Positions 23,722-35,209 of a stretch of DNA of 64,000 nt are shown in pieces. Both the position numbers and the translations under genes were made by a program. Below the pieces are notes generated by a model, which was given only the letters and a program-made list of their open reading frames with translations, was not told where the DNA came from and did no database searches. The first letter of the stretch is position 1; each line of letters opens with the position of its first letter. Origin of the DNA: Abelmoschus esculentus (Eukaryota; Streptophyta; Magnoliopsida; Malvales; Malvaceae); assembly GCA_035048815.1 (NCBI GenBank), contig JAUCBN010000012.1:11017001-11081000 (forward strand), in the 5' to 3' direction.

Positions 23722-25203
23722 TCAAGGAATTTTTGGTATCCAAATTGCTTTGGATCCTTTAGCATTAGATGCACATAATTTAGTCCCATTAGGAATCAAT
23801 TTTTCAATTTCATCCCTATTTGTTGAAGTGATTAGTCCTTTTGGGACCCAAACACTTCTAAAACATTTTCCATTTTCAAATCTAGGGGCACTAGATTGTT
23901 TCAAATAAAAATTTGATTTTCCCACATCATTTTTCTTTTGAAGTTCTTTGGAAATCAAATCCTTCTCCTTCTTAAGATCATCTAGAGCCATTTGATGATC
24001 TTTTTCCATCTTTTGAAGCAAATTTTGTAAATCGAAAACTTTAAGCTCAAAATCTTTTAATTTTGCTTCAATTTCGAAATTGGTTTTTGAAAGCAAATCA
24101 TTTTCTAATTTAAGCTTTGAAATCATCTTTTTGTTTTTAGAAAATGAAGCCTTGAACTCAAAAGCCAATTTATCATAGGCTTCTTGTAAATCATCAAATG
24201 AATATGAATTTAAACAAGATGAGTTAGAAGTTACCTCCCCCTCATTGAGGGCCATCAAGCATAGGTTGGCTTCTTCATTTTCGGTGGAGTCATCATCACT
24301 CCATGTAGCCACATATGCTTGTTTCTTTGAAGATGATCCCCTTTTGATTGACTTGTGGGAGTCCTTCATCTTCTTCTTGGATTTGTGCTTTGAGGATTTT
24401 CTACTTTTGTTCCTCACGAATCGATCGAAGTCAATGAAGAGTTGGGCAAGCTCTTCATCTTCTTCACTATCCTCCTCACTTGAATCTTCAAAGTGGATGC
24501 ACTTGGAGGATTTTAGAGCAACGGTGTTGACATTTACATCAAGCTCTTGAACCTTCTTCTTCCCCATCGCTCTAATCTCTTCCTTCTTCTTCTCCTCTTG
24601 TCTTCCTTTCATCATAATTTGATGTGTGAGGAGTGAACCCATTAGTTCATCAAGCTTGAGTGTCTTTAGATTTTTGGCTTTGATGATGACGGTCCTTTTT
24701 GAGTCCCATGACTCGGGAAGGGAATAGATGAGCTTACGAACAAGCTTCTCCTTCAGAATGATCTCTCCATATCCTTTAAGTCCATTGGTGATGGTGGAGA
24801 ATCGATCGAACATCTTTGTTATGTCCTCTTTCAGATTCATCTTGAAGTTCTCATACTCTTGATTGAGGAGTCCAATCTTGGTCTCCTTTACTTCGTTTGT
24901 ACCCCCGTATGTGACTTCTAGCTTGTCCCAAACTTCCTTGGCACTTTCAAAAGAAGATATCTTCTCATAGATGCTTGGATGGAATGCACAAACAAGAATG
25001 TGCAAGGCTTTAAGATTAAGCACCATCTTCTTGCGATCTTTCACGCTCCATTCCGCCTTTATTCCTTTTGGCACAAATGGTCCATCTTCAACTATATCCC
25101 ATAGCTTGTAGTCTCTAGAGTTGATGAAATACTTCATCCTTATCTTCCATTGGGAGTAGTTGGACCCATCAAAGAAAGGTGACTTGTCAATGGATTGAGC
25201 CAT
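23722..25203 (-). CDS. Gag polyprotein of nonautonomous copia-type element
   Basis: About 493 residues from ATG 25203-25201. The frame is also open upstream into the LTR to 25341, but the text there is LTR, so the internal Met followed by AQSIDKSPFFDGSNYSQWK is the likely start. The N-terminal third matches the DUF4219/UBN2 copia gag pattern (SNYSQWKIRMKYF; AKEVWDKLEVTYGG; LVRKLIYSLPESWDSK). An acidic stretch (SSEEDSEEDEE) and a Lys/Ser-rich stretch follow, then a coiled-coil-prone Lys/Leu/Glu-rich segment. The zinc knuckle normally found between the basic stretch and AYVATWSDDD is absent. The frame is uninterrupted, in contrast to other elements here. It would form virus-like particles in the cytoplasm; loss of the knuckle may impair RNA packaging. 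Confidence 0.8.
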   Translation of the reverse strand: MAQSIDKSPFFDGSNYSQWKIRMKYFINSRDYKLWDIVEDGPFVPKGIKAEWSVKDRKKMVLNLKALHILVCAFHPSIYEKISSFESAKEVWDKLEVTYGGTNEVKETKIGLLNQEYENFKMNLKEDITKMFDRFSTITNGLKGYGEIILKEKLVRKLIYSLPESWDSKRTVIIKAKNLKTLKLDELMGSLLTHQIMMKGRQEEKKKEEIRAMGKKKVQELDVNVNTVALKSSKCIHFEDSSEEDSEEDEELAQLFIDFDRFVRNKSRKSSKHKSKKKMKDSHKSIKRGSSSKKQAYVATWSDDDSTENEEANLCLMALNEGEVTSNSSCLNSYSFDDLQEAYDKLAFEFKASFSKNKKMISKLKLENDLLSKTNFEIEAKLKDFELKVFDLQNLLQKMEKDHQMALDDLKKEKDLISKELQKKNDVGKSNFYLKQSSAPRFENGKCFRSVWVPKGLITSTNRDEIEKLIPNGTKLCASNAKGSKAIWIPKIP

Positions 25204-25282
25204 GGAATGTCGGTTGATTGTAAATTGGTCGAGCTCTCCGGATCTTCTCAATAGGATGTTAATCCTTCTCGACTGAGCCTCG

Positions 25283-25295
25283 CTCTGATACCAAT
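25283..25295 (-). other. tRNA-iMet primer-binding site
   Basis: Minus strand TTGGTATCAGAGC, two bases inside the 5' LTR. This is the standard priming site of most plant copia elements and fixes the element's orientation. Confidence 0.85.
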
Positions 25296-26061
25296 TGTTA
25301 GGCTTCGAGTGGCTCGATGCACAACCGAATTTACTTGTCAAGTGATGGAGAATTAACCAATTTGGGTGGATATGTGTAGAAGCAAAAATATAGACAATGA
25401 CACAAGGATTTATAGTGGTTCGGCCTCGCCTACATCCACTACCTTAGCTTCTCACTAAGGATTTTCCAAATTCACTAAGAATTTCAACCTTTTGAGGCCA
25501 AAGGGATAACCTTACAATCCTAGACTCAAACCCGAATCTAGCATCCAAAGTTCACAACCCGAACTTTGGGAATTCACTCAACAAAGAGAAAACTTAGCAA
25601 ACTTGTTTAATCCTTCTAATAAGGCTAATGTTTGCAATCTAAGCACTCACCCAATTCCTAATTACACTTGAGCATATATGACAATTAAGCTCACAAGTGT
25701 TTGTCTACCCAAATAATAGGAATTTAAGCACTAAGACAAATCTTTGATCATATTTTTGTTTACAATGAAGCATTAGTCTTCTCTTGATGCTTGAGGCTTC
25801 CTTTTATCATCCCAAATGAGCTTCTAGCCGTTGGTGACCGTTGGGATTGGTTTGGAGCCGTTTGGAGCTGATTACAAGGCTTATTTCCTCTTCTGGTGCA
25901 GGCGGTATCGAAACAGGGTTCAAAACAGCTGCTTTGGGAAATAGCCGTTGACCTGCATTTATGAACAGGTATCGATACCGCTCCTAGCCGTTGGGGGTTT
26001 TCATAAAATCGTTTTGACCGTTGGGGGTATTTCGAAACAGGGTTCGAAATAGAGCATCACA
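25296..26061 (-). repeat. 5' LTR of gag-only element, truncated
   Basis: 766 bp matching 22125-22890. The U3 end, 282 bp in the other LTR, is missing. The join 'gcatcacag/ggttttatttgggg' is the junction with the OMT2 duplicated segment. A GGTATCGATACC palindrome is at 25968-25979. Confidence 0.82.
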
Positions 26062-27654
26062 GGGTTTTATTTGGGGTCGTCTTTGACTCGAGGTTTCCAT
26101 TAAATAAGCTTTTAGTTGCTCAAAGTTTTTTCTTCTTCTTTTATTTTATTCGAACGAAATTCACATTTTTTATAAATATATAGACAAAAAACCATACTAA
26201 AAAGTTTTTTATTAAAAAATCCTCCTAAGTGGGAGAAAAAAATGTCCATAAGTGTCAGATTAACAAATTTTAAACAAACACACCCATAATGGACAACATA
26301 TTCTCAAGCACCAAAGTCCTAATCTCAAGCGGAGAAACCGTGAAGACACTAGGTGAAAATCCCACATCAACAAATGAAGAAATATCATGAATCAAGGACA
26401 ATTAGGCTAAACCATCACCAATCTATTTGTTTTCCGGAGAATATGAAAAAACAAATCTCCTATAACCGATCAAGCAACTCACAAATCACTTGGACCAATG
26501 ATACCAGACCACCATTTACGCTTTGTTTCTTCAAAATACAGACAACATCCAAATTATCAACCTCAAGTTATAAATAAAAATCTCGTTTGCAATAAATTGG
26601 TCATTGATGCCGTTATGATGTAGAAACCCTTAATAAACCTTTGATAATACCTAAAAATATCAAAAATAATTACAAACCTTTGAAATATTTCGAGGTGGCC
26701 CAAAAATATCACCTTGTAAAACCAACATGAAGACCAACATGAAGATGTAATTTGACTCTTTTTCTGAACACGAATATATAAAATATCATTAACAAAGACT
26801 ATCTCAAACTAATCTATATAAGTCTGGAAGATCAAATTTATCAAACCCATAAAAGTTGTTAGTGCCTTGCAAATCCAAATGACTTTATCAAGAACGTATA
26901 GTGAACGTATCACATTCTTAAGTTGTTTATCTGGATATAATTTTTTGCTACCTTCGACTGATAGTATCTTGATCTCCAATTAATTTTGAAAAATATATGT
27001 ATCTCTCTATTGGTAAAAAAGATCATCTATCCTCGAAAAGTGATAATGGTTCTTTATTATTATCTTATTGAGTTGTTGATATTTAATCATTATCGATTTA
27101 TTTTTATTTTTAATAAAAAAAATTAGGTAGCACCAACAAATTCCATTGGATAAATATTTTTAATAATTTTTGAATCTAATTCTTCGATTATTTTAACTCG
27201 GTCGGTGCCATGCAATATCGTACAATCCATACAGGTGTAACACTCTAAGGAAACCGGGAATAGCCTCCACCCAAAGGGGAAAATCTGGAAAAATGTCCCA
27301 CAACTTCAAAGGTAGATTCATGATACCAAAGGCGTAAATTCAGTGGACAAAGGAAAAGTCACAGACATGAACAAAAGCAGTTGGGAACACCGAACACCGA
27401 ACACCGACATCAAACGTGGTCCAAAACTCTGAGCATCTAAAAATAACATTTTCTTAATCTTAATCCGCGATGTGGTAGTGAACCAGACTTATTTAATAAA
27501 TTTATTTATTTAAATAAATGACCATAATCATTTTCATTGTTTCATCGGTATTTATCGGATTGATTGACACTGAAATAAAAGTTTAATTATTTTTTTGGTA
27601 AAACCTTTTATTCAATGTTTTGGATAGAATTTACTTCATAGTTTAATAAATAAA

Positions 27655-27900
27655 TGGTATATATAAATAAAAATTTTTGTTTCTTTATCATGCCTTCTTT
27701 CATATCTTTTATTAAAAATTTTTAAAAAATAAATCTTAAACCCTTAATCTATTTTATATCCTAAACTCTACTCCTAAAATAATACACCATACAATTAATT
27801 CTTAAACCCTAACTACAACTCTTAACTTTAAACTCTAAACCCTAACCATAACTCAAATTTAAACTTTAAACCCTAAACCTTAAACCTCCGATTAAAAGTA
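27655..27900 (+). repeat. AT-rich 'taaaccctaaa' repeat, copy 2
   Basis: Orthologous to 4645-4885 through the segmental duplication. Its A/C-rich end contains several CCCTAAA-like words that recall plant telomere repeats but are irregular. Confidence 0.6.
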
Positions 27901-28030
27901 GATGCATCTAAGCATGGAAGGAAAAGAGAAACGATTTCCCCCCTGTATATTTACTTCACCCATTATTTTCAGACTGTAGCTCCTGTAAATATGGTAACCT
28001 TTCTTCCCCGTTCATTTACCCTTTTTAGCC

Positions 28031-28038
28031 TATAAATA
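28031..28038 (+). promoter_or_regulatory. TATA box of OMT2
   Basis: TATAAATA in the same block as OMT1 and OMT3 ('tttttagcctataaataac'), 62 bp before the ATG. A three-codon ORF (ATG-GCA-AAA-TAA, 28065-28076) lies between them. Confidence 0.7.
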
Positions 28039-28092
28039 ACATATTTCCTTGGTACGCTGGTTCCATGGCAAAATAAATAGTTCTTGGAAAAG

Positions 28093-29287
28093 ATGGATAT
28101 GGTGAATGCCAATGAGGAGCATGCTCGCGAGCTACTTGAAGCTCAGGCTCACGTTTGGAACCACATGTTCAGCTTCATAAATTCCATGTCCCTAAAATGT
28201 GCTGTTGATTTGGGCATTCCTGATATCATTCACAACCATGGCAAGCCCATGACTCTTACCGAGTTGGTGGCTGCACTACCGACGCTCAACCCTACCAAGT
28301 CACACAACATCTACCGGATCATGCGTATTTTAGTCCACTCGGGCTTCTTTTCACAACAGAAGCTTAGCAATGGCAACCAAGAAGAAGGTTACGTTCTTAC
28401 AGATGCTTCTCGTCTCTTGCTCAAGGAGAATCCCTTAAGCATAACACCTTTGTTGAAATTTGTGCTGGATCCTATTTTACCAAAGCCTTGGGGTTTTCTA
28501 AGTATCTGGTTCCAAAACAATGATTGTACCCCATTTCATACAGCTCATGGGATGACATTGTGGGACTATGCTGGTCATGACCCAAAGCTTGGTAATATTT
28601 TTAATGAAGGCATGGCAAGCGATGCTCGATTGGTTAGTAGCGTTTTAATTGACAATCGTAGGGGATCATTTGAGGGATTGGATTCTCTGGTGGACGTTGG
28701 AGGAGGCACAGGAAAACTGGCCAAGGCCATTGCTGATGCATTTCCAAACATTGAGTGCACTGTCTTGGATCTTCCTCACGTTGTAGCCGGCCTAGAAGAT
28801 AGCAGCCACTTGAAATATGTTGGAGGCAATATGTTTGAGGCAGTTCCTGCTGCAGATGCAGTGTTATTAAAGGTTTTTACTCATTTTTCTTCATCAATCA
28901 TATCTTTTTAACTCTTTTTACTTGTTTTAAATCAACACTACAGTAGTTCATTTGATGTATGTTTTCGATTCGATTAAATAGTGGATATTGCACAATTGGA
29001 ATGACGATGAATGCTTGAAGATTCTGAAGCGATGCAAAGAGGCGATTTCAAATCAAGAGAAAGGGTTGATACAAAAGAAGGTGATGATAGTAGACATAGT
29101 AGTGAATGACGAAAACTCGAAGACATTCCAAACGCAGCTGTTCTTCGATATGTTGATGATGGCGTTGGTGACGGGTAGGGAGAGACGGGAAGAAGAATGG
29201 GCCAAGTTGTTTTGTGCAGCTGGTTTCAGTGGCTATAAGATATTTCCGATACTAGGTGTAAGATCTCTCATTGAGGTTTATCCTTAA
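28093..29287 (+). CDS. OMT2: resveratrol/isoflavone-type O-methyltransferase (intact)
   Basis: SAM-dependent methyltransferase of the plant type-I family, predicted to methylate a phenolic hydroxyl in the cytosol. Exon 1 is 28093-28872, the intron 28873-28981 (GT..AG, phase 0) and exon 2 28982-29287, giving 361 aa, the usual family size. Residues 1-100 are the winged-helix dimerisation region (LELLEAQ-type start; SLKCAVDLGIPDIIHNHGKP). The SAM loop LVDVGGGTG is residues 199-207. LDLPHVV and YVGGNMFE follow, then catalytic His264 (ILHNWND), Asp298 and Glu327 (GRERREEEW) by analogy with isoflavone and caffeate methyltransferases. The C-terminus SLIEVYP is typical. Start: ATG 28093 gives MDMVNANEEH. 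The general pattern is very close to grape trans-resveratrol di-O-methyltransferase, but related flavonoid enzymes cannot be excluded. It is the only copy of the three with all motifs and frame intact. Confidence 0.92.
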
Positions 29288-29398
29288 GAATCATTTGTTG
29301 TAACTCTTTCATGTTTGGTTGTATTTGGGTTTAATAAGTTGTTGCATCTCATCTCTTTCATGTTGATTTAAGTTAATAATCATTTGCATACTTTACTC

Positions 29399-29404
29399 AA
29401 TAAA
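29399..29404 (+). terminator. Polyadenylation signal of OMT2
   Basis: AATAAA in 'ctttactcAATAAAatacc', about 110 bp after the stop, as in the sister genes. Confidence 0.6.
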
Positions 29405-29728
29405 ATACCACTTTTTTATACATTTATTTTTCAATGAGGCACACTGGAAACATTCTTCCATTTAACATATATCTCCGTAATTATAGATCACTCAACACCT
29501 GAAGATTAGTCCATATCAAAATGGGTCAGACTACAAAAGGAATAAAGTTGAAAGGGAAGGCGTTTACATTTATTTTGGATCATTATTATGCATATCAGAT
29601 CCAACTCTAACACACTCAGATATTTGAGATATAGTATATTATTTTTGATAATTGGAACTTCTAAACTGCTTGTGAGGTATACACTCGAGCCAGTATTGAT
29701 AACAAATAATTATTGTTATTGATGTCTT
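29405..29728 (+). repeat. Downstream flank of OMT2, left part
   Basis: Matches OMT1 3' DNA (about 7345-7580) and resumes after the hAT element at 37259. No genes. Confidence 0.65.
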
Positions 29729-29934
29729 CGAAGTCGTTTCTGAGATTTTGGTGGCACATGGGCAAATCTAAAAATAGGACCCTAATAATAAATATAAAAA
29801 ATAGATTCAAAGAATATAAAAATAAATTAAATTATTTATAAATTATTTTTTATTACACTCGAAAATTATTGATTAAAAAAATCAAAAAACAATTTATTAA
29901 ACATTAAACTTACACAAAACAACTTCTACAAGCA

Positions 29935-30968
29935 TGACAAGTGTCGTTTGTCTCGTCAAAATAAAATATTCCTTTTTAAATTAAATAAGTAAAATATAGT
30001 ATAGTAAAGAGGGTCGATCTACAGGGAATTTGGAATTTCTGATGCAATTTTGTGTCGCTTCTAGTCCAGGATGCTACAAACAATTAATTAGAAAAAGGGT
30101 TTGATGAGATTGTGATGAAAAATAAAGAAACTAAAATAACAAATTAAAAGTGAAAATAAAGATTGAGAAAAATAAATTGTAGTTGGAAATGACAATGAAG
30201 AAATCGCCTCGAGCTAACTTTGTATCAATTCTGTCGATCATTGAAATGAATTTTTACTCCGGGATTCATGTCGATTACAGTCTACAAGGACCAACCTATT
30301 GTAACTTGCCCTTCTCTCTTGTAACCGATCTTCCCAAGCCTATCTTTGAAAGATGATTCTTGAGTGGATTAACCACAGTTATTGCCGTTAAAACAGTCAG
30401 ATTAAGTACTGGAAAGGCCCGACTCAAATTATGTTGTGTCGCCGAGAATCGAATTCGATCTTATTTTTCCTTAGCGGACCGCCGTTAAGTGTGTTCACAG
30501 GAAGTCAAAATTGCCACAGGCAAATCCTTCCTCCCATTGTATATTAAAACAATATCCAGACCAACGAACTCTTTTTGGTTTGAAAATATTTTAATTTTGT
30601 AAGTAAGGTCGATTGCTAAACTTAATAAAACAGAAAAATAAGAATGTCTCCCGAAGAGAATTAAGTACTATTCAATTCTCAAATTTTGCTAACTGAATCG
30701 CATCTAGAATTATCTTAAATTTTGCTGACTGGACTACCTCCATAATCTTCTCAAGTCTTCTAGAAACTGCCACGTCAGTATTTCATTGTGCCCGGCGTCA
30801 TGCCATGTCTCTAGTCATGGAAAATACAAAAATTATCTTTTTAATCACCAATCGTGGTAAACAATTCACTTCACATAAAATAAACGAAATATACTCAAAT
30901 TAGTAGTGATAAATTCATGAGAATAGGATAATTAACAATTAAAAAGTAACTATTTAAAACACCAATCA
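29935..30968 (-). repeat. 3' LTR of nested gypsy element, internally deleted
   Basis: Aligned to the right LTR, it lacks the segment corresponding to 35936-36255. The lost piece is bounded by TCTCA direct repeats in the intact LTR (35931-35935 and 36251-36255) and contains the TATA region. Confidence 0.82.
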
Positions 30969-32593
30969 AATTCCCCATCACTTATCTCATACTTGCCCTT
31001 AAGTCTACCTTAATCAAACCAATCAAATACTTAGATTGTAATCCACCAATCCATCTCATACTTAAGTAATTTATAAAAACCAAAGATCATAATAATTAAT
31101 TGAACTAAAACATCAATCAAGAGAATAAACACGAGTAAAAATAAATTAAACATCCTTGTAACTTCTTGTCCTTCACCAATCAAAAATTCAACCTAACTCA
31201 ATTCCTCATAAGGTATCACTTAATTCACTCAAATGTGTTTTGGATGCAAAGTTTTGCTCAAAATCGTAACCAAATAAGGATTTTCATAAGCTTGTGACAT
31301 AATCAATTCTCCACTACTTAGAAGAAATAAGAAGCAAGATCAATGGGTCTTTAAAAAGGGTATAATGGGGCTTAGGTAAAGGTAGGAAAAAAGGCTTAAA
31401 ATGAGGCTTGTAGTCAAGATAAAAAATTCTTAATTAACATACCCAACGTCCACGAGCAAAATTAGGTATATGAAATAAAAAAGAATATTTATAGGAAAAG
31501 TAAAATTAAAAATCAAGCAAAATAATTTTTTTCCTTCCTTTTTTCTTTTTTCTTTTCTTTTCTTTATTTTCTTCTTTATTTTTTCATTATTTTTTTCTTC
31601 TTCTTCTTTCATTCCTTTTCTTTTTTTTTTCTTTTTTTTTTCGTGGAACAAAAACGTTCATACGCTCCAATTCTTTGTCCTAACAAAGGGTAAGAAAAGA
31701 GAATGATAAAAAAAGGCTTAAAGGCTTAAAATTGAAGTGAAACAAAAAATTAGATGTAGGCTCAAAATTGGTTTACTAATGGGAAATCAAAAGGGTAGGC
31801 TTTTTCTTGGGAAAAATAGGGTGAATCCTATGTCCAAATCATATCAAAACATCATATCTCATGTGTAGTCTCAAAATGTATTCATGTCACAAGTTCTAGA
31901 TTTCTAATATCTAATTCGACACACTCAAGCAAGAAAAACAAGCATAAAAATCGAGAAAACATGCTAAAGGCTCAAAACCTTATCAATGTGTGTTTCATTA
32001 ATCAAATTAGGCGAAAATTCAATAGACAAAATCAAGGCATGTTACAAAGAAGTCAAATTAAAATTCCTACTTATGCAATCCAACTATCAAGAGTGTTCTA
32101 AATAAAAAATAATTAAAAGAACTTAAATAATCATAGCATGATTAAGATATTTGATGAAGGAAAAGAATTTTAACTAAGCATTCGACCAATTTAATCAAGG
32201 CATTCAATCAAGCAAATGATAAAATAAGTAAGATGGAACTTGATTCAACCTTTACCCCCTCACTTAAAGCATATTGACTCAATATGAAAATTAAAGTACA
32301 AGAGAAGGAATAGAGATACTCCATGTGTCTAAGTTGAGCTTTGTAAGGGGTATGCAACTCCTCATTTATATTTTTCAAATTTCAGCACGACCAAACCATT
32401 TGAATATGAGACAAATTCTGTATAAATTTATTTGAAAATAACTTGATAAAAATAAAAAAATAAATGAATGAAAATAAATAAATAAATAAATAAAAAGAAA
32501 GAAAATGGGTTGCCTCTCATTTAGCGCGCTTTGTTTAACATCATTAGCTCGACGACCTGATTCAGACTACAAGTATTGCGATGAGTTCTTTTT
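30969..32593 (-). other. Noncoding 3' interior of nested gypsy element
   Basis: About 1.6 kb where reverse transcriptase and integrase would lie in a full element, but no such motif is seen in any frame. It holds a long pyrimidine tract (31525-31643) and AT-rich text. Confidence 0.6.
31525..31643. repeat. Polypyrimidine/polypurine tract
   Basis: About 115 bp of nearly unbroken T/C on the plus strand (GA-rich on the minus), made of 'ttcttttt' and 'ttcc' words. Such mirror-type tracts can form triplex DNA. An open frame across it on the minus strand (Lys/Glu only) is a composition artefact. Confidence 0.8.
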
Positions 32594-33599
32594 TCAATTC
32601 ACGTCCTTTGTCCAACTGAGAATTTCTCTATGAGAAATTTTTCGACCATGGCGTTCCTTCAACTTTTTCAACAAAGTATCTTTTTTAATATGCAATTTAT
32701 CCGGCGGTAACTTTAACTTCATCTTTGATGCCTGCAAGATTGATGGAAAAGATTTAATTTTTGAAGTCATTAAATGAAAATTAGATGTAGAATAAATGGT
32801 AGAAATAATTTCTTCAAACTTCCTATCTTTAAATTCCACTTTTTCGAATTCCCTGCAAAAATCAAGTAGCAAATTAGTCTAAAAAAATTCATTAGCGAAT
32901 GGATCAACAATATCAACAAAATTCAAGCTTGTCATATTATCTGGATATTTCATGGCTTTATATACGTCAAACTTGACGAATTCTCCATCAAATTCCATAG
33001 TTAAAATGCCACTACGAACATCAATCTTCGCGTGTACCGTTCTCAAGAATGGTCGCCCAAGAAGTATTTTAGACCCAATATTACTGCGATCATTTTTCAT
33101 GTCAATTATATAAAAATCAGCAGGAAATATTAAATCATTTACCTTCACTAAAACATTTTCTAGAACTCCTTCAGGGTAGATGATTGATCAATCAGTGAGT
33201 TGTACTGTCACCCTCGACTCTTTCGATGGTTCATTGGAAATCTTGTTATAGACTGACAATGACATCACATTGATAGATGCGCCTAAGTCACACATTGCGT
33301 GCTTGATTCCAACATTACCAATTTTGCAGGGTATGACGAACATACCTTGATCTTTGTATTTTGGTGGAAGCCTTTTTTGAAAGATTGTTGAAATATTTTC
33401 GTCAAGGTTAACCTTTTCATTCCAATTCAATCGTCTTTAGTTTGTGCAATGATCTTTCAAGAATTTTGTATACTTGGATATTTTTCCGGATTGTATCAAG
33501 AAAATAGATGTTAATTTCTACCTTCCTGAAGATGTCGAGGATTTCTTTCTCTTCCGCTTTCTTGTCGTGTTTCATAAGCCTAGAAGGAAAAGGAGGCAA
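32594..33599 (-). pseudogene. Retropepsin-like protease region of nested gypsy element
   Basis: The pieces are 33417-33599 (pre-protease, EKEILDIFRKVEINI), 33188-33430 (VIPCKIGNVGIKHAMCDLG, then ASINVMSLSVY, where the usual D-S/T-G is D-L-G as in many Athila-group copies), 32879-33148 (ILLGRPFLRTVHAKIDV) and 32594-32872 (linker, SILQASKMKLK). Stops and frameshifts separate them. After the linker the frame loses similarity where reverse transcriptase should begin. Confidence 0.75.
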
Positions 33600-35148
33600 A
33601 GTTTCGTAAGGAGAAGAAAAAGGAGTGGAAGCAAATTTACTAGAAATGTTTGAAAGCGAATGATCTTTTTCTTGATTCTTTGACGATGCATCTTTTTTTT
33701 GTTTATCAGACTTGTTTGAAGCTTCAGGTGAGATGATAGTGCCACTTCGGAGAATGATCGAACTTACATTTTCCCTTGGATTTGTTTCGGTTTGTGATGA
33801 TAATCGGTCTTGAGATTCTAGACCTTTTTATGCTAATTGGTTGATTTATTTTTCAATTTCTTGAAGATGGGCATACGTTTGAGTTTGAAATTTTTCTTGG
33901 GATATAGCCAATTTCTCAACAATCGTTTCAAGGGATGATATTTGTGGCGTTTGAGCTGGAAAAGTAGAAGCCTTCGCTTGATAATTTTGGTTATTTCCGT
34001 AACTCAGGTTTTGATGATCCCTCCATCCTTGATTGAAAGTATTACTATATGGATTATATGCTCTTTGAGGGGGTCCCAGAAAATTTCCTACGATATTAAC
34101 TTGTGCTTCGAATACATCTCATAGTAATGGGCAATAGTCTGTCGGGTGATCTGACATTGTGCAAACTCCACAACTTTTACGGCTCTGATTTTTCCTAAAA
34201 CAAGGGAACTAACTATGTTAGTTAATTTTTCTAATTTGCTTTCAATTGAAACAACGCTTACCTCATGAACCCATCGGCTAGGTTCACCCGTGGAGCCAAA
34301 ATTGTTATGAGTTTTCCGCCATAGTAGAAATCAATGCTCTTGCTGAATTGGGCATCATATTAATGAGAGTACCGCCACTAGCTGCATCTACTATTTTTCT
34401 ATCAACTGGAAGCATTCCTTCATAAAGGTATCGAAGGAGTGTTTGCTCAGATAGACCATGTTGCAGACAACTGGCGTATAATTTCTTAAACCTCTCCCAG
34501 TAGTCATAAAGAGTTTCATATTCTTTTTGTTGTATCCCAAAATGCTTCTACTTAACTCACTCGCTTTTGCTGCTGGAAAAACCTGTCAAAAAAAACACGT
34601 GATATATCAGCCCAGGTAGTAATTGAATTAGGCAGTAAATAAAATAACCATTCCTTAGCCATTCCGATTAAAGAAAAAGGAAATTCTCTCAATTTGATTT
34701 GATCCTCGGAAACTCCTTGAGGCTTCATGCTGCTACACACCATATTAAATTCTGTAAGATGTTTATGTGGACTTTCACTAGGCAAACCGTTATAGGTGGG
34801 AAGGAGGTGGATCAGTCCCGTCTTTAGTTGAAATAGGGTTCTGCCATTAGAAAAAGTAATGCAAAGTGGTTGTTGTATCTCTGGAGCGGCAGTAAGCTCT
34901 CTAATTGTTTGGTTGACCATCTGTCTTGATTCAGGATTCGCGTTTGATGAAGTCGGATAGGCGTCTGGATTTGACTCTTCATAAGATTGAGTTTGAGATA
35001 ATGATTTAGAATTGGATTCCGAATTTGATTTCTTGTCTTGCTCTCGTTGTTGTTTCTTCTTTCGAAGTGTTTGGCTATGAGTTCTACGAGTTCTTGCTTT
35101 GATTTCCGGGTCAAGTTCAACAAGATTTTCTGGGTTGCTCCCGGTCAT
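33600..35148 (-). pseudogene. Gag of nested gypsy element
   Basis: ATG at 35148 opens a 198-codon frame: a basic N-terminus (ARTRRTHSQTLRKKKQQ), then the capsid-type region (LLPTYNGLPSESPHKHLTEF; FPFSLIGMAKEWLFYLLP). The frame stops at 34552. Further gag-like text follows in other frames to about 33600, interrupted by stops. Defective. Confidence 0.72.
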
Positions 35149-35187
35149 AAAAACAAAACAAAATTTAATCAGTAATTTATCAAAAAT

Positions 35188-35206
35188 TCCCTGGCAACGG
35201 TGTCAA
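35188..35206 (-). other. tRNA-Asp-type primer-binding site
   Basis: Minus strand 'tgacaccgttgccaggga', close to the TGGCGCCGTTGCCGGGGA site of Athila-group elements; adjacent to the 5' LTR at 35210. Confidence 0.7.
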
Positions 35207-35209
35207 TTT

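Larger units (their letters stand above)
22125..26061 (-). mobile_element. Nonautonomous copia-type element carrying only gag (TR-GAG-like)
   Basis: Left LTR 22125-23172, right LTR 25296-26061. A tRNA-iMet primer site (TTGGTATCAGAGC on the minus strand, 25283-25295) touches the right LTR. A polypurine tract (minus) at 23173-23190 touches the left LTR. The internal 2.1 kb has one open frame (gag) and no protease, integrase or reverse transcriptase, so it would need proteins from a relative. The right LTR stops at 26061 against 1048 bp for the left, exactly where DNA shared with the OMT1 upstream region begins. The element was therefore cut by the duplication breakpoint and lacks a matching target duplication. 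Confidence 0.85.
26063..28092 (+). repeat. Duplicated upstream segment of OMT2 (pair of 3045-5061)
   Basis: Collinear with the OMT1 upstream DNA. It shares 'agcctccacccaaaggggaa', 'gaacaaaagcagttggga' and the promoter block. A local duplication 'accgaac' is seen at about 27390 in this copy only. Noncoding. Confidence 0.8.

Noticed and set aside
27780..27890. Possible interstitial telomere repeat (CCCTAAA words)
   Set aside because: Words are irregular (ccctaacc, actctaaacc, ccctaaacct) and belong to the dispersed AT-rich repeat found five times; not a true (CCCTAAA)n run.
31430..31651. Lys/Glu-rich 73-codon frame on the minus strand
   Set aside because: It is a direct consequence of the polypyrimidine tract and has no family pattern.
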